Of a DNA stretch of 51,117 bases, positions 1 through 7,888 are shown piece by piece. The DNA is from Acidimicrobiia bacterium (GTDB lineage Bacteria; Actinomycetota; Acidimicrobiia; Acidimicrobiales; JANYDT01): assembly GCA_025359845.1 (NCBI GenBank), contig JANYDT010000194.1, forward strand, positions 1 to 51,117, given 5' to 3'. A program made the translations under genes and the position numbers. The notes beneath the pieces were generated by a model. It was given only the letters and a program-made list of their open reading frames with translations. It did not search any database and was not told the origin of the DNA. Every line of letters begins with the position of its first letter. The stretch's first letter is position 1.

Positions 1-2
1 CG

Positions 3-608
3 GTCGAAGCCGAGTTTCGGGCTCGGCCCTCGACCGAAATCCGATTTTCGAGCTATCGGTGTGTCACTGATGACGGTTCCTATGAAGTCATCCATCCCGA
101 CACGTGGATCGAAGGCGACTTTTTGCGGGCCGTGTTCACCCGGTACTGGAGGGGCTCGCCGACCTCGATGATCTCGGCCCGTCACGACATTTTCGAGATG
201 CTCTGCGCGATGGTGCCCCATTCCGCGATGCTTCGGGCCCGTACCGATGATTTGGTCGTGATCGGGGGTGCAATCATGAATCTGCGCCGCCGTACGGCCC
301 CTCACGTCGGCGTCAACTACAGAATTCACGGCGGCAACCTGTACGCCGGCCGGCCGATCATCCCGTGGGAGGAGGAGTTGCGTCAACGCAATGCCCTGCT
401 CCGGATCATCGAACCGACGCGAGCCCTCGTTCGGTCCATGACCATCGACGAACGCCGCCTGTTCTTCGAACAAGAGGTCGAGGCGATAGTTCGGGAAGAG
501 ACGGATGCCTGGGCCGTCATCGACGCCTTCCTGCGGTGCCTTCCGGTCGACGACGTCGAACGGGGAGAGTTGGCGCTGTGGGCCGATGAGCGGCTAGCCG
601 CGCGGTAG
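3..608 (+). CDS. Glycosyltransferase family 2, C-terminal part (5' end outside window)
   Basis: The reading frame is open from the window edge (frame starting at base 3) to the stop at 606-608, giving 201 residues of the C-terminal part. The segment has the layout seen after the catalytic core of family 2 glycosyltransferases: a WIEGDF stretch, then SPTSMISARHDIFE, where an acceptor-loop residue set is followed by a D-x-x-x-x-x-R element, and later the NYRIHGGN segment typical of the end of the GT-A domain. A helical tail follows. The true start lies upstream; an internal TTG at 123 could open a shorter frame but would begin inside the conserved domain. The role is likely surface glycan or glycolipid assembly; the substrate cannot be read from this fragment. 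Confidence 0.7.
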   Translation, partial: VEAEFRARPSTEIRFSSYRCVTDDGSYEVIHPDTWIEGDFLRAVFTRYWRGSPTSMISARHDIFEMLCAMVPHSAMLRARTDDLVVIGGAIMNLRRRTAPHVGVNYRIHGGNLYAGRPIIPWEEELRQRNALLRIIEPTRALVRSMTIDERRLFFEQEVEAIVREETDAWAVIDAFLRCLPVDDVERGELALWADERLAAR

Positions 609-693
609 GACGGCGCCTTCCCCGGGTGGCTCCTGCGGGCGGGCGTAGCGTGTATTGTCTTTTCGCTTCCCTGCAATGAAAGGACGGCTGGTC

Positions 694-1848
694 GTGTCTT
701 TCACTTCCCGCTTCGTAGTAATTCGCCGCCGCACATCGGTGGTACTCGCTGCTTCGGTCATGGCCATTGTCGGCCTCAACGCCATCACGCCGGCCGACGC
801 CCAAACCACCCCTGTCGACCTGGTCTTTGTATTGCCAGCCGGTTCGAACGCGGCCCAACTCCCGCTCGGGGCGCAATCGTTCCAGCTTCAAGTCAAGAAC
901 ACTTCGGCTGCCCCCCTCACGAACCTCCAGGTCGTGTTGCGTGTACCGCCGTCGCCGGCGTACGTCGTTTCCGTCAGCGACGGCACGAGCCCCTTCGGTC
1001 TGATCGATAACCGGTCCGGGTTCTGGTACGCCACGCTGGCCCAAGTGAATGCCACTTCGAGCGTCACCTTGGCCGTGACATGGCAAACGCCGTGCCCTGG
1101 CAAGTGGCCTATCACGGCCCGCGTCGGCACCCAGAAGGCGGCCATTGCGCCGACGTGGATCGGCGCACCCAATTCACAATGTGGACCCGATGAGAACGCT
1201 TCGCCGGCACCTGCGAGCTACTACGAGTTGCCGTGGCCACCATCGGTGATCGGCGGATCGACGATCAGCGGATCGACGACCACTGCGGGGCCAACCACCA
1301 CCGTGTTCGGACAGGTGGTCGCGACAGCTCCGACCACCATTCTGGGCGGCGGAGTCGTCGGCCCGACGTCATCCACGCTCTTGTCGCTGCTGGCCACCAG
1401 CACTACCGCCAACATCCAGCCCATCGGCCAAGTGACGTCGACCACGATCCCCCTGTCGGCCAGTCCCACCACGGCCCCAACATCGACGACGAAGGCCGCC
1501 TTGGTGACCCCGCCCACCACGGCCCCGGTGTTGGTGGCGCCGACGACCACTGAGGCTTTGGTCGAGATCTCCCCCGACACCACGGCCACGACGCCCAAAA
1601 AGTCTTCCCGGGTCACCAAGACCGGTTCGAAGGCCAACGCCAAGACGTCCACCAAGACCTCGACGGCCACAACTGTGGTCACCATCTGCAAGACCATCGG
1701 CGGAAAACGCTATTGCGGACCGGCGTCGTCGGTCTACAAGCCGGGTCAGAAGAAGGCCATCCAGTCCACGCCGAAGACGGTCTCCAAGACCAAGACCGGC
1801 GCTAAGGCAAAGACCGTCACTAAGACGAGCACCGTTACCAAGCCTTGA
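694..1848 (+). CDS. Secreted Thr/Ser-rich protein with DUF11-like beta domain
   Basis: This is a 384-residue exported protein of unknown function. I chose GTG at 694 because AAAGGA at 679-684 sits about 9 bases upstream; ATG at 676 and TTG at 655 are in frame but less well placed. From 694 the N terminus has an RRR cluster, a hydrophobic core (VVLAASVMAIVGL) and an ADA-Q cleavage site. Residues about 35-150 alternate hydrophobic and polar residues and contain the L-x-V-K-N-T-S pattern of DUF11/NEW3-like beta sandwiches. A long Thr/Ser/Pro-rich region then leads to a Lys/Thr-rich tail with one Cys pair (VTICKTIGGKRYCG). No LPxTG or transmembrane anchor is visible. It probably spans or decorates the wall (inference). 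Its stop overlaps the next start by four bases (TTGA). Confidence 0.75.
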   Translation: MSFTSRFVVIRRRTSVVLAASVMAIVGLNAITPADAQTTPVDLVFVLPAGSNAAQLPLGAQSFQLQVKNTSAAPLTNLQVVLRVPPSPAYVVSVSDGTSPFGLIDNRSGFWYATLAQVNATSSVTLAVTWQTPCPGKWPITARVGTQKAAIAPTWIGAPNSQCGPDENASPAPASYYELPWPPSVIGGSTISGSTTTAGPTTTVFGQVVATAPTTILGGGVVGPTSSTLLSLLATSTTANIQPIGQVTSTTIPLSASPTTAPTSTTKAALVTPPTTAPVLVAPTTTEALVEISPDTTATTPKKSSRVTKTGSKANAKTSTKTSTATTVVTICKTIGGKRYCGPASSVYKPGQKKAIQSTPKTVSKTKTGAKAKTVTKTSTVTKP

Positions 1849-2495
1849 TCGCAGCGCGCCGGGCCGTCGCCGATCACGCTCGGGGGTTTCTCCCCGACGA
1901 CGAGGCCATGGCCCTGCACCGGGCCGCGACCTCAGTTGCTGGTCCGATTCTCGAAGTCGGGGCGTACTGCGGTAAATCAGCGGTCTGGCTCGGTGACGCG
2001 GCCGAGGGCCGAACTGTTGTCTTCAGCGTCGATCACCACCGAGGGTCCGAAGAGAATCAGGCCGGATGGGAGCATCACGACCCGACCCTGGTCGATCCGG
2101 TCGTCGGGCTCATGGACACGTTGCCGTTCTTCCGCCAAACGATCTTCGACGCCGGGTTGGAAGCGACAGTCGTCGCGGTGGTCGGCCCGTCGGCCACTGT
2201 CGCTCGCTGGTGGGCCACCCCGCTCGGGTTCTTGTTCATCGACGGCGGCCACGGTGTCGAGCCGGCCCGGGCCGACTATCTCGGATGGACCCCGCACGTG
2301 GCCGTCGGCGGACTCCTGGCCATCCACGACGTGTATCCCGACCCCTCCGAAGGGGGCCGCCCACCGTACGAAGAGATTTACCGTCCGGCCCTGGCCTCTG
2401 GTCAGTTCGAGGAGGATGTCGCGCTGAGTTGTAGATCGCTGCGAGTTCTCCGCCGCGTGCAGACGGCCCCCGCCGTGCTACGCTGTGCTACATGA
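1845..2495 (+). CDS. Class I SAM-dependent methyltransferase (Methyltransf_24-like)
   Basis: The protein is 216 residues. The start is TTG at 1845, overlapping the upstream TGA, which suggests translational coupling. Motif I is ILEVGAYCGKSAVWLG, followed by the acidic strand FSVDHH that would bind the ribose of S-adenosylmethionine. The FLFIDGGHGVEPARADY segment is characteristic of the small Methyltransf_24/CmcI-like group, where the D-G-x-H residues lie at the metal or acceptor site. AIHDVYPDPSEGG further on fits this group too. Its position beside glycosyltransferase and secreted-protein genes suggests methylation of a surface sugar (inference). Its stop overlaps the antitoxin start by ATGA. 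Confidence 0.8.
   Translation: MIAARRAVADHARGFLPDDEAMALHRAATSVAGPILEVGAYCGKSAVWLGDAAEGRTVVFSVDHHRGSEENQAGWEHHDPTLVDPVVGLMDTLPFFRQTIFDAGLEATVVAVVGPSATVARWWATPLGFLFIDGGHGVEPARADYLGWTPHVAVGGLLAIHDVYPDPSEGGRPPYEEIYRPALASGQFEEDVALSCRSLRVLRRVQTAPAVLRCAT
2475..2491 (+). promoter_or_regulatory. Direct repeat upstream of antitoxin gene, candidate operator
   Basis: Two copies of GTGCTAC lie at 2475-2481 and 2485-2491, one helical turn apart, ending one base before the antitoxin ATG. Phd/YefM antitoxins commonly repress their own operon by binding short repeats at the start of the gene, so an operator role is plausible. The repeat also lies inside the 3' end of the methyltransferase gene, so it could be coincidental. 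Confidence 0.35.
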
Positions 2496-2755
2496 AGGAG
2501 ATCACGCACCGCCAAATGCGGAACGACAGTGCCGACGTGCTCCGACGAGTCGCCGCCGGCGAGATGATCTTGGTGACCAACAATGGTCAGCCAGCGGCCG
2601 TGATCGGCCCACCCCCGGGCGACGTGCTGGCGCTCTTGTCGGCCCAGGGCCAGCTGCGCAAGGCCCTCAACTCACCGGCCGGCCTCCGGTCGATCAAGCG
2701 GAGGAAGTCCAACAAGACCACGGCCGAGATCATCGCCGACGTCCGGGGCCGCTAG
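2492..2755 (+). CDS. Type II antitoxin, Phd/YefM family
   Basis: An 87-residue protein. The N terminus (MKEITHRQMRNDSADVLRRV, then A-A-G-E-x-x-x-V-T-N-N-G-x-P-A-A-V-I) is the classic Phd/YefM DNA-binding fold: the R-N-D-S-A-D-V-L helix followed by a beta hairpin. The C-terminal half, ending in Lys/Arg-rich sequence and the T-A-E-I-I-A-D-V-R-G-R helix, is the part that would bind the toxin. Its ATG overlaps the methyltransferase stop. Phd-type antitoxins paired with PIN-domain toxins are known, so the downstream gene is its natural partner, although an unusual 90-base gap with an inverted repeat separates them. Confidence 0.88.
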   Translation: MKEITHRQMRNDSADVLRRVAAGEMILVTNNGQPAAVIGPPPGDVLALLSAQGQLRKALNSPAGLRSIKRRKSNKTTAEIIADVRGR

Positions 2756-2756
2756 T

Positions 2757-2844
2757 GCCTCAACCACAATCCTACGCCTCGTCCCACGCCGTGTTTCGCC
2801 TGGCAGCGCAGCTGCCGGGCGAGGCGTGGGTTTGTGGTTGAGGC
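2757..2844. repeat. 88-bp imperfect palindrome between antitoxin and toxin genes
   Basis: The outer arms are a perfect 13-bp inverted repeat (GCCTCAACCACAA at 2757-2769, complement at 2832-2844). Inside, CCCACGCC 2783-2790 pairs with 2823-2830, CGCC 2797-2800 with 2818-2821, and GGCAGC 2802-2807 with GCTGCC 2811-2816 around a GCA loop, for about 31 paired positions. The right side is nearly continuous while the left side has 13- and 6-base bulges. The right arm contains the GAGG at 2840-2843 that would serve as the toxin ribosome binding site and also the alternative GTG at 2834. It may be a REP/MITE-like insertion or an RNA switch on toxin translation. Confidence 0.8.
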
Positions 2845-2848
2845 GCTG

Positions 2849-3235
2849 GTGAAGCTCTCGTATCTGGACACCTCCGCGGCCATAAAGCTCTTGGTCGCCG
2901 AGCCCGAGTCCGCCGCACTCGTCGAGGGCTTGTCCGCCGATCGGCGCCTGGTCGCATCGTGGCTCCTTCACGCCGAGTTGCACTGCGCTGCCGGTCGACA
3001 CCCCGATGAGGTCGGCATCGGCGATGTCCAGGATGTGCTTGACGCGGTAAACCTCGTCGACCTCACCCGCGGTGACATGATCGCCGCGGGGACACTCGCT
3101 CCGCTTCGATCGAACGATGCCATCCATCTGGCAGTCGCAATACGGCTCGGCGCCGACGAGATGATCAGCTATGACGGCGAGCTGACCCAGGCCGCGCGAA
3201 TGGCTGGCCTGAGCGTCTTCGCTCCCGGCCCCTAA
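2849..3235 (+). CDS. vapC: Type II toxin, PIN-domain ribonuclease (VapC-like)
   Basis: A 128-residue PIN domain. From GTG 2849 the protein begins MKLSYLDTSAA, with the invariant acidic residues D7 (YLDTSA), E43 (HAELH), D90 (SNDAIHLA) and D109 (SYDGEL), the quartet that holds magnesium in VapC toxins. I prefer GTG 2849 over GTG 2834 because VapC proteins usually start two to five residues before the first strand, and GAGG at 2840-2843 is correctly spaced. It would cut RNA, typically tRNA or rRNA in this family. The partner is the Phd-type antitoxin upstream. All catalytic residues are present, so it should be active when free. Confidence 0.88.
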   Translation: MKLSYLDTSAAIKLLVAEPESAALVEGLSADRRLVASWLLHAELHCAAGRHPDEVGIGDVQDVLDAVNLVDLTRGDMIAAGTLAPLRSNDAIHLAVAIRLGADEMISYDGELTQAARMAGLSVFAPGP

Positions 3236-3266
3236 GGCGCACCACTCATCGTTGGTGTCGAAGGCA

Positions 3267-4238
3267 TTAAGCGGACGGAGCGACGGAGTCGAGCGCATCG
3301 TGGGCCAGCACGACGGCGGCTGTCGAGTAGGTTGTGCGTTCGTCGGCCGGAAAGTGGACGTTGTCGGGGAAGGCCAGTCCGGTGAAGTACGAGCCGTCAT
3401 TGGCTCGGAGCTGCTCGATCCATCCCAGAAGTTGCGCCGCCCGTGCCGTGTCGCCGATCCGCACCAGGCTCATCGCACATTCCGCTGTTTCACCGGTCGT
3501 CACCCAGTCGTGATCGTCGACGCAGCGCACCCCGACGCCTTCGTGCACGAACCGGGTCCACCGCTGCTCCATTCGCGCCGCCGCGACCGGTCCCGCCAGC
3601 ACGCCCGTCAACACCGGGTAGTACCAGTCCATGGCCCATCGGTCCTTCTCGGCGAAGAACTCTTGCTCATGATGGCGTAGGGCCGTGCCGAGCCGCTCCC
3701 TGGCCTCGGTCCAATCGGGGCGCTCCTTGCCGACGGCCTCGGCGATGGAAAGGGCGTGACCCAACGACTCGTAGATGCTCGATGATCCGGTCACCAGCGC
3801 GTAATGGAAGGGCGTGCCGTCGGGCTCGCGGGCCCAGTGGATTTCACCGGTCGGCTGTTGCATGGCCACGACCCAGTCGATGGCCCGCTCGACGGTTGGC
3901 CAGAAAGCGGGTAGAAATCCGCTGTCGTCGGCGTGGCAATGGTGGTGCCAGACCCCGGAGGCGATGTAGGCGATCGTGTTGGCGTCGAACTTGGCATCCT
4001 CGACCCCGTCCGCCGTGTAGTACTGGTGCCATCCCCCATCGGGTAACTGGTTCGCCATCAACCATTCGTAGGCCCGCGCCGCGGCACCATAACGGCCGCC
4101 GATGTCGAGGGCCATGGCCGTTTCGACAAGGTTCCACGGATCGGCGTGTCCGCCTTCGTTCCAGAGGATCAGCCCGGTCTGCAACTGGAGGGCGGCGATG
4201 CTTTCAACGCTCTTGGCCAGGTCGTCCGGGTCCATCAT
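3267..4238 (-). CDS. Prenyltransferase/squalene-cyclase-like alpha-alpha barrel protein
   Basis: A 323-residue protein starting MMDPDDLAKSVESIAALQ. The sequence repeats helix pairs with aromatic and Gly-rich turns (ALQLQTGLILW, NQLPDGGWHQYY, MQQPTGEIHW), the pattern of (alpha/alpha)6 barrels in the squalene-hopene cyclase and prenyltransferase clan and some glycosidases. The DxDD motif of class II terpene cyclases is not seen, so cyclase activity should not be assumed. The ATG overlaps the stop of the upstream methyltransferase (ATGATGA), so it is the third gene of an operon GT4-methyltransferase-this gene. I recall this trio as recurrent in actinobacterial genomes, where the product has not been established; glycan processing would fit the neighbours. 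Confidence 0.75.
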   Translation of the reverse strand: MMDPDDLAKSVESIAALQLQTGLILWNEGGHADPWNLVETAMALDIGGRYGAAARAYEWLMANQLPDGGWHQYYTADGVEDAKFDANTIAYIASGVWHHHCHADDSGFLPAFWPTVERAIDWVVAMQQPTGEIHWAREPDGTPFHYALVTGSSSIYESLGHALSIAEAVGKERPDWTEARERLGTALRHHEQEFFAEKDRWAMDWYYPVLTGVLAGPVAAARMEQRWTRFVHEGVGVRCVDDHDWVTTGETAECAMSLVRIGDTARAAQLLGWIEQLRANDGSYFTGLAFPDNVHFPADERTTYSTAAVVLAHDALDSVAPSA

Positions 4239-4948
4239 TTCCGTCCGTACATCACGAGGCTCTTGCCAAGGACGGGATTCAAGATCGTGTCCGCGATTTT
4301 CGTGACCGCGGGCCGTTTCGTAAGATCCCACACCAATAGGTCGTGATAGCGCTTCACCAGGGGATGGTCGTTCTTGGCCACTCCCACTACACATTTGAGC
4401 CACCAATAGGGCGAATGAAGGGCGTGGGCGTGGTGGTGACCGGTGAGCGTGAGGCCGGCATCGGTCATGCGTCCACCGAGTTCGGATCGACGATAGATAC
4501 GGACGTGGCCTCCGGGTTGGGCCGGTGCGTGATAATCGGACGACAGCGCCCAACACATCAGTTCCGGTCCGAACGTCGGCACGGTGATGGCAATGGTGGC
4601 GCCCGGTTTCAACACCCTGACAAGTTCGCCCAAAGCGCCTCGGTCGTCGCCGATGTGCTCCATGACTTCGCTGGCGATGATCCGATCGAATGTGGCATCG
4701 TCGAAGGGCAGCGCCAACGCGTCGCCCTGAACACAGCTGGCGGCCGCCCCTTCGGGAAGGTTGCCTTCGTTCACGATCGCCAGCAGCAATCCGCCGGCTG
4801 CAACCAAATCTTGGCGGCTGCGATCGAACGCAACGACTTTGGCGCCCCTGCGCAGTGCTTCGAACGCGTGCCTACCACCACCGGCGCCCATATCGAGAAG
4901 AACGTCGCCCGGCTGCACGCCTAGGCGGTCGTAGCGGACCGTCAGCAA
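4235..4948 (-). CDS. Class I SAM-dependent methyltransferase
   Basis: A 237-residue methyltransferase of the Methyltransf_11 type. Motif I is LLDMGAGGGRH at residues 18-27, the ribose-binding acidic strand is VVAFDRS, motif II is GDALALPFDDATFD and motif III is VLKPGATIAITVP. The TTG at 4948 lies 2 bases after the glycosyltransferase TAG; the frame is open further upstream but only inside the glycosyltransferase gene. The C-terminal half (HAPAQPGGHVRIYRR and the basic tail ending GKSLVMYGRK) resembles methyltransferases acting on sugar or lipid intermediates. It sits between the GT4 and the prenyltransferase-like gene with overlaps on the downstream side, so co-translation is likely. Confidence 0.82.
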   Translation of the reverse strand: MLTVRYDRLGVQPGDVLLDMGAGGGRHAFEALRRGAKVVAFDRSRQDLVAAGGLLLAIVNEGNLPEGAAASCVQGDALALPFDDATFDRIIASEVMEHIGDDRGALGELVRVLKPGATIAITVPTFGPELMCWALSSDYHAPAQPGGHVRIYRRSELGGRMTDAGLTLTGHHHAHALHSPYWWLKCVVGVAKNDHPLVKRYHDLLVWDLTKRPAVTKIADTILNPVLGKSLVMYGRK

Positions 4949-4950
4949 AG

Positions 4951-6267
4951 CTACCGGCCTCGGTCGGTCAGCTCGGCCCGGTACTGCTCGACAGTGCCCT
5001 CGGCGGCCACCTTCCAAGTGAAGCGGTTGAGCACACGGGCCCGTCCGCCGGCGCCGATTCGGGCCCGCAACTCGGGGTCATCGAGCATTCGGCCGATGGC
5101 TACAGCGAGGGCCTCGGGGTCATTCGGCGCCACGGTGAGCGCGGCGATTCCATTGGGACCGACCACCTCGGGCAACGCCCCTCCGGTCGTAGTGACCAGA
5201 GGCGCGCCGCACGCCATGGCCTCAATGGCCGGCAGTGAAAAGCCTTCGTACAAGCTGGGCACGACCACGATGGTCGCCTCGTTGTACAGCTCGACGATGC
5301 GTTCGTCAGATACCCCTGACACGAACGTGACGATGTCGTTCAAGCCCAGCTTGTCGAGCAACTGCGGCAGGACCGACCCTTCGCGCTGCTTGCCGACGAT
5401 CAGTAGTTCGACATCACGTTCGGTCCGAGCCTTGGCCACGGCCTCGAGCAGCGGACGCAACCCCTTGAGGGGCACGTCGGCACTGGCCGTCGTCATCACC
5501 CGGCAACTAGCCTTCTCGACGTGGTTCAGAGGCCGGAAGCGTTCATGATCGACGCCCACGGGCACGACGTGGAGCTGCTCGGCCCGCACGCCCATCTGCG
5601 CCACGATGTCACGTCGGCTCGACTCGCTCACCGTGATGATGCGCGGTATCTCTTTGGCGACCTTGATCTGCATGCCCAAGAATCCGTACCAGCGACGCAG
5701 ACTGAACCGGCGCTTCCAGCCGGCGTCAAGGCGCTTGGCCTCTTCGAATTCGAGATCGCGATCGACGGTGATGGGGTGGTGCAACGTAGCGACGACAGGG
5801 AGCCCGTCTTTGCGGATGCCGGCGATTCCGTACCCGAAGCACTGATTGTCGTGGACGATGTCGTAGTCGGTTGGGTGCCGACGCAAGTACCGCCGGGCCC
5901 GTAACGAATAGGTCAACGGCTCGGGAAATCCGCTGGTGAGCATGTGGCCGAACTCGAGCGCGTCGATGCCGATATCGCCGGGTCCGTGGGCCTTCTCGAT
6001 GCGCTCCTTGATCTCGTGGGGCCGGGGCAGATGCCATGGGTCATCGGACCGGAACAAGTCAAGGCTCTCGATCGGTACCAGTCGTACGCCCTCGTCGAGG
6101 ACCGGATAGGGCTGGCCCGAAAGCACGTCGACGTAGTGCCCGAGCGCAGTCAGCTCACGGGCGAGGTATCGGGTGTAGACACCCTGGCCGCCCGAATGGG
6201 GGTTGCCCCGATAGGCGAGCCAGGCGATGCGAAGGGGACGGCCGCCGTCCGCGGCTCGGGATGACAT
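4951..6267 (-). CDS. Glycosyltransferase family 4
   Basis: A 438-residue GT-B glycosyltransferase. The N-terminal Rossmann domain has the acceptor loop RGNPHSGGQGVYTRYLAREL (G-G-x-G-x-x). The C-terminal domain has the basic residue before the nucleotide (VPVGVDHERFRP, then MTTASADVPLKGL) and the E-x7-E element EGFSLPAIE at about residues 341-349 that binds the sugar nucleotide. The family is a retaining transferase in the cytoplasm that acts on lipid or glycan acceptors. It is the first gene of the three-gene operon running to 3267. The N terminus MSSRAADGGRPLRIAWLAYRG starts just before the first strand, supporting ATG 6267. Confidence 0.9.
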   Translation of the reverse strand: MSSRAADGGRPLRIAWLAYRGNPHSGGQGVYTRYLARELTALGHYVDVLSGQPYPVLDEGVRLVPIESLDLFRSDDPWHLPRPHEIKERIEKAHGPGDIGIDALEFGHMLTSGFPEPLTYSLRARRYLRRHPTDYDIVHDNQCFGYGIAGIRKDGLPVVATLHHPITVDRDLEFEEAKRLDAGWKRRFSLRRWYGFLGMQIKVAKEIPRIITVSESSRRDIVAQMGVRAEQLHVVPVGVDHERFRPLNHVEKASCRVMTTASADVPLKGLRPLLEAVAKARTERDVELLIVGKQREGSVLPQLLDKLGLNDIVTFVSGVSDERIVELYNEATIVVVPSLYEGFSLPAIEAMACGAPLVTTTGGALPEVVGPNGIAALTVAPNDPEALAVAIGRMLDDPELRARIGAGGRARVLNRFTWKVAAEGTVEQYRAELTDRGR

Positions 6268-6279
6268 AAGCCAGAAAGG

Positions 6280-7806
6280 CTAGACGCTCGCGGAAGTAAC
6301 GGTGCCGTATCGGCGAGTCCTCGGCGTCGATTCGGGGGCGTCAACCCGACGCCGACGCCGACGGATCAGTCTCAGCAACGTCCAGAGCGAGACCGCGTTC
6401 AAGAGCAGCAGGTCGGTATCGAGGTGTTGACCCGGTGTGAGTCCCCGGCGCCGCTCCACCGTCGCGACGTAGAACGCAGCCGCCCCCAACCGGCTGCGCC
6501 AGCGGACCCGTCCGAGCGGGTCGATCACGGCCGAGTACCCCGTCGGGCCCACCTGCACTACCCAGCGGCCGCTTTCCCGGGCTCGCAACTGTGCCGCCGC
6601 GACCTGCTGCGTCGGCACCTGCGTCGACCGGTAGCTCGACGCGTTGGTCGGAATCACAACCACCTCCCCGCCGGCGCTGACCCCTCCCCGCACCCGATCC
6701 GCGAAAAACCCCTCGTAACTGATGGCCACGGCCATCGGACCGGCCGAAGTGTGCACGATCCCGGGCCCGGCGCCGGCTACGGCGTCGCGTCGGGGCAGTC
6801 TCGCCCCAAGCGCCCTCAGCAATGGTCGGAACGGAAAGAACTCGCCGAACGGCACGCGCATCACTTTGTCGTAGCGATCGATGTGCTCGCCGTCGGGTCC
6901 GTAGACCAGCACGTAGTTTCGGAATCGTCGCGAGCCCTGCGCATCCACCACCCCGACGACGATCGTGGCGTGATGAGCCCGAGCAATACCAACGAGAGTG
7001 CCGTCGACCTCATTGGCGCGATCGGCCATGCGCACAAGGTCGACCGCGTCCTCCGGCCAGACGATGAGATCGACCACCGATCCAATACTGTCGGTCTCTC
7101 TCAGTTGCGCGGCGTACGTTTTCACGGCCTGCTCCGGACTGGCGAGCAACCCTTGCGGACCGCCGCCCTGGACTAGCGCCACACGGATTGTGTTGCCCGT
7201 TCGCTGCGTTCCGACCGGGCCGATGCGGGCGATCAACAGGCTGCCCGCGACTAGGGCCGATAAAACGACTCGAATGCGGCCACTCACCGCCAGGGCCGTG
7301 CCGCCGGCCACCAGAAGGCTGACGAGCAGCGCCCGTCCACCAATAGCCACGAGCCCGGCGAACGGGCCCCGAGCCTGGCCCAGGTCGAGGCCGGCCAAGG
7401 GCAGGCCAACGAAGGGCAATCGCGAGCGTACGATCTCGCCTACTAGCAATCCGATGGCCACAGGCCAGCCGTGCGGGCTCCGGCGCTCAGCGGGCTTCGA
7501 CGTCGAAGAGGCGGATCGGTCTCGCGTTGCGGCGATGCATATCGCGATGCAGCCTGCGACGATCACCGATTCGAGAACGACTACGAGGATCCAGCCTGGC
7601 GTCGAGAACTGGGTCATCCAAAACAGGCCGGGGCCCAACCAGGCCAATCCGAACAGCAGCGATCGCCTGAAGTTCTGGGCGGCCGTAACGGGCGCGGTGG
7701 CGATAAGCAACGCGACCCCAACAAACGCCAACGGCCACCACCCGAAAGGGGGAAGGCTCAACGTGACCAGCAGGCCGGCGAAAACCGCCCAGATCCGCGA
7801 TCGCAC
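6280..7806 (-). CDS. lnt: Apolipoprotein N-acyltransferase-like protein with Cys-to-Ser active site
   Basis: A 508-residue membrane protein. The first 220 residues hold several hydrophobic segments (LPPFGWWPLAFVGVALLI and others), followed by a nitrilase-fold domain. In E. coli Lnt the triad is Glu-Lys-Cys. Here Glu lies in LIVWPEDAV and Lys in RYDKVMRVPFGEF, but the position of the catalytic Cys (ICYE in E. coli) reads ISYE, with Ser363 coded by AGT (bases 6718-6720). The rest of the domain (PTNASSYRSTQVPTQQ, VGPTGYSAVID) is intact. Either the enzyme uses Ser, is inactive, or has a different role. GTG 7806 begins the first transmembrane helix. It is transcribed with or just after the DUF899 gene. 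Confidence 0.82.
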   Translation of the reverse strand: MRSRIWAVFAGLLVTLSLPPFGWWPLAFVGVALLIATAPVTAAQNFRRSLLFGLAWLGPGLFWMTQFSTPGWILVVVLESVIVAGCIAICIAATRDRSASSTSKPAERRSPHGWPVAIGLLVGEIVRSRLPFVGLPLAGLDLGQARGPFAGLVAIGGRALLVSLLVAGGTALAVSGRIRVVLSALVAGSLLIARIGPVGTQRTGNTIRVALVQGGGPQGLLASPEQAVKTYAAQLRETDSIGSVVDLIVWPEDAVDLVRMADRANEVDGTLVGIARAHHATIVVGVVDAQGSRRFRNYVLVYGPDGEHIDRYDKVMRVPFGEFFPFRPLLRALGARLPRRDAVAGAGPGIVHTSAGPMAVAISYEGFFADRVRGGVSAGGEVVVIPTNASSYRSTQVPTQQVAAAQLRARESGRWVVQVGPTGYSAVIDPLGRVRWRSRLGAAAFYVATVERRRGLTPGQHLDTDLLLLNAVSLWTLLRLIRRRRRRVDAPESTPRTRRYGTVTSASV

Positions 7807-7888
7807 GCAGTAACTCTACGGCACCGATCTCGTCGCCGGGCACCACGGCCGGAGACTCAGTTATCGCGGTTGAGTGATACCCGAGAGG

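Noticed and set aside
1221..1697. Val-rich - strand frame opposite the Thr-rich secreted protein
   Set aside because: Its Val/Gly repeats are the complement of Thr codons (ACC/ACG) on the coding strand.
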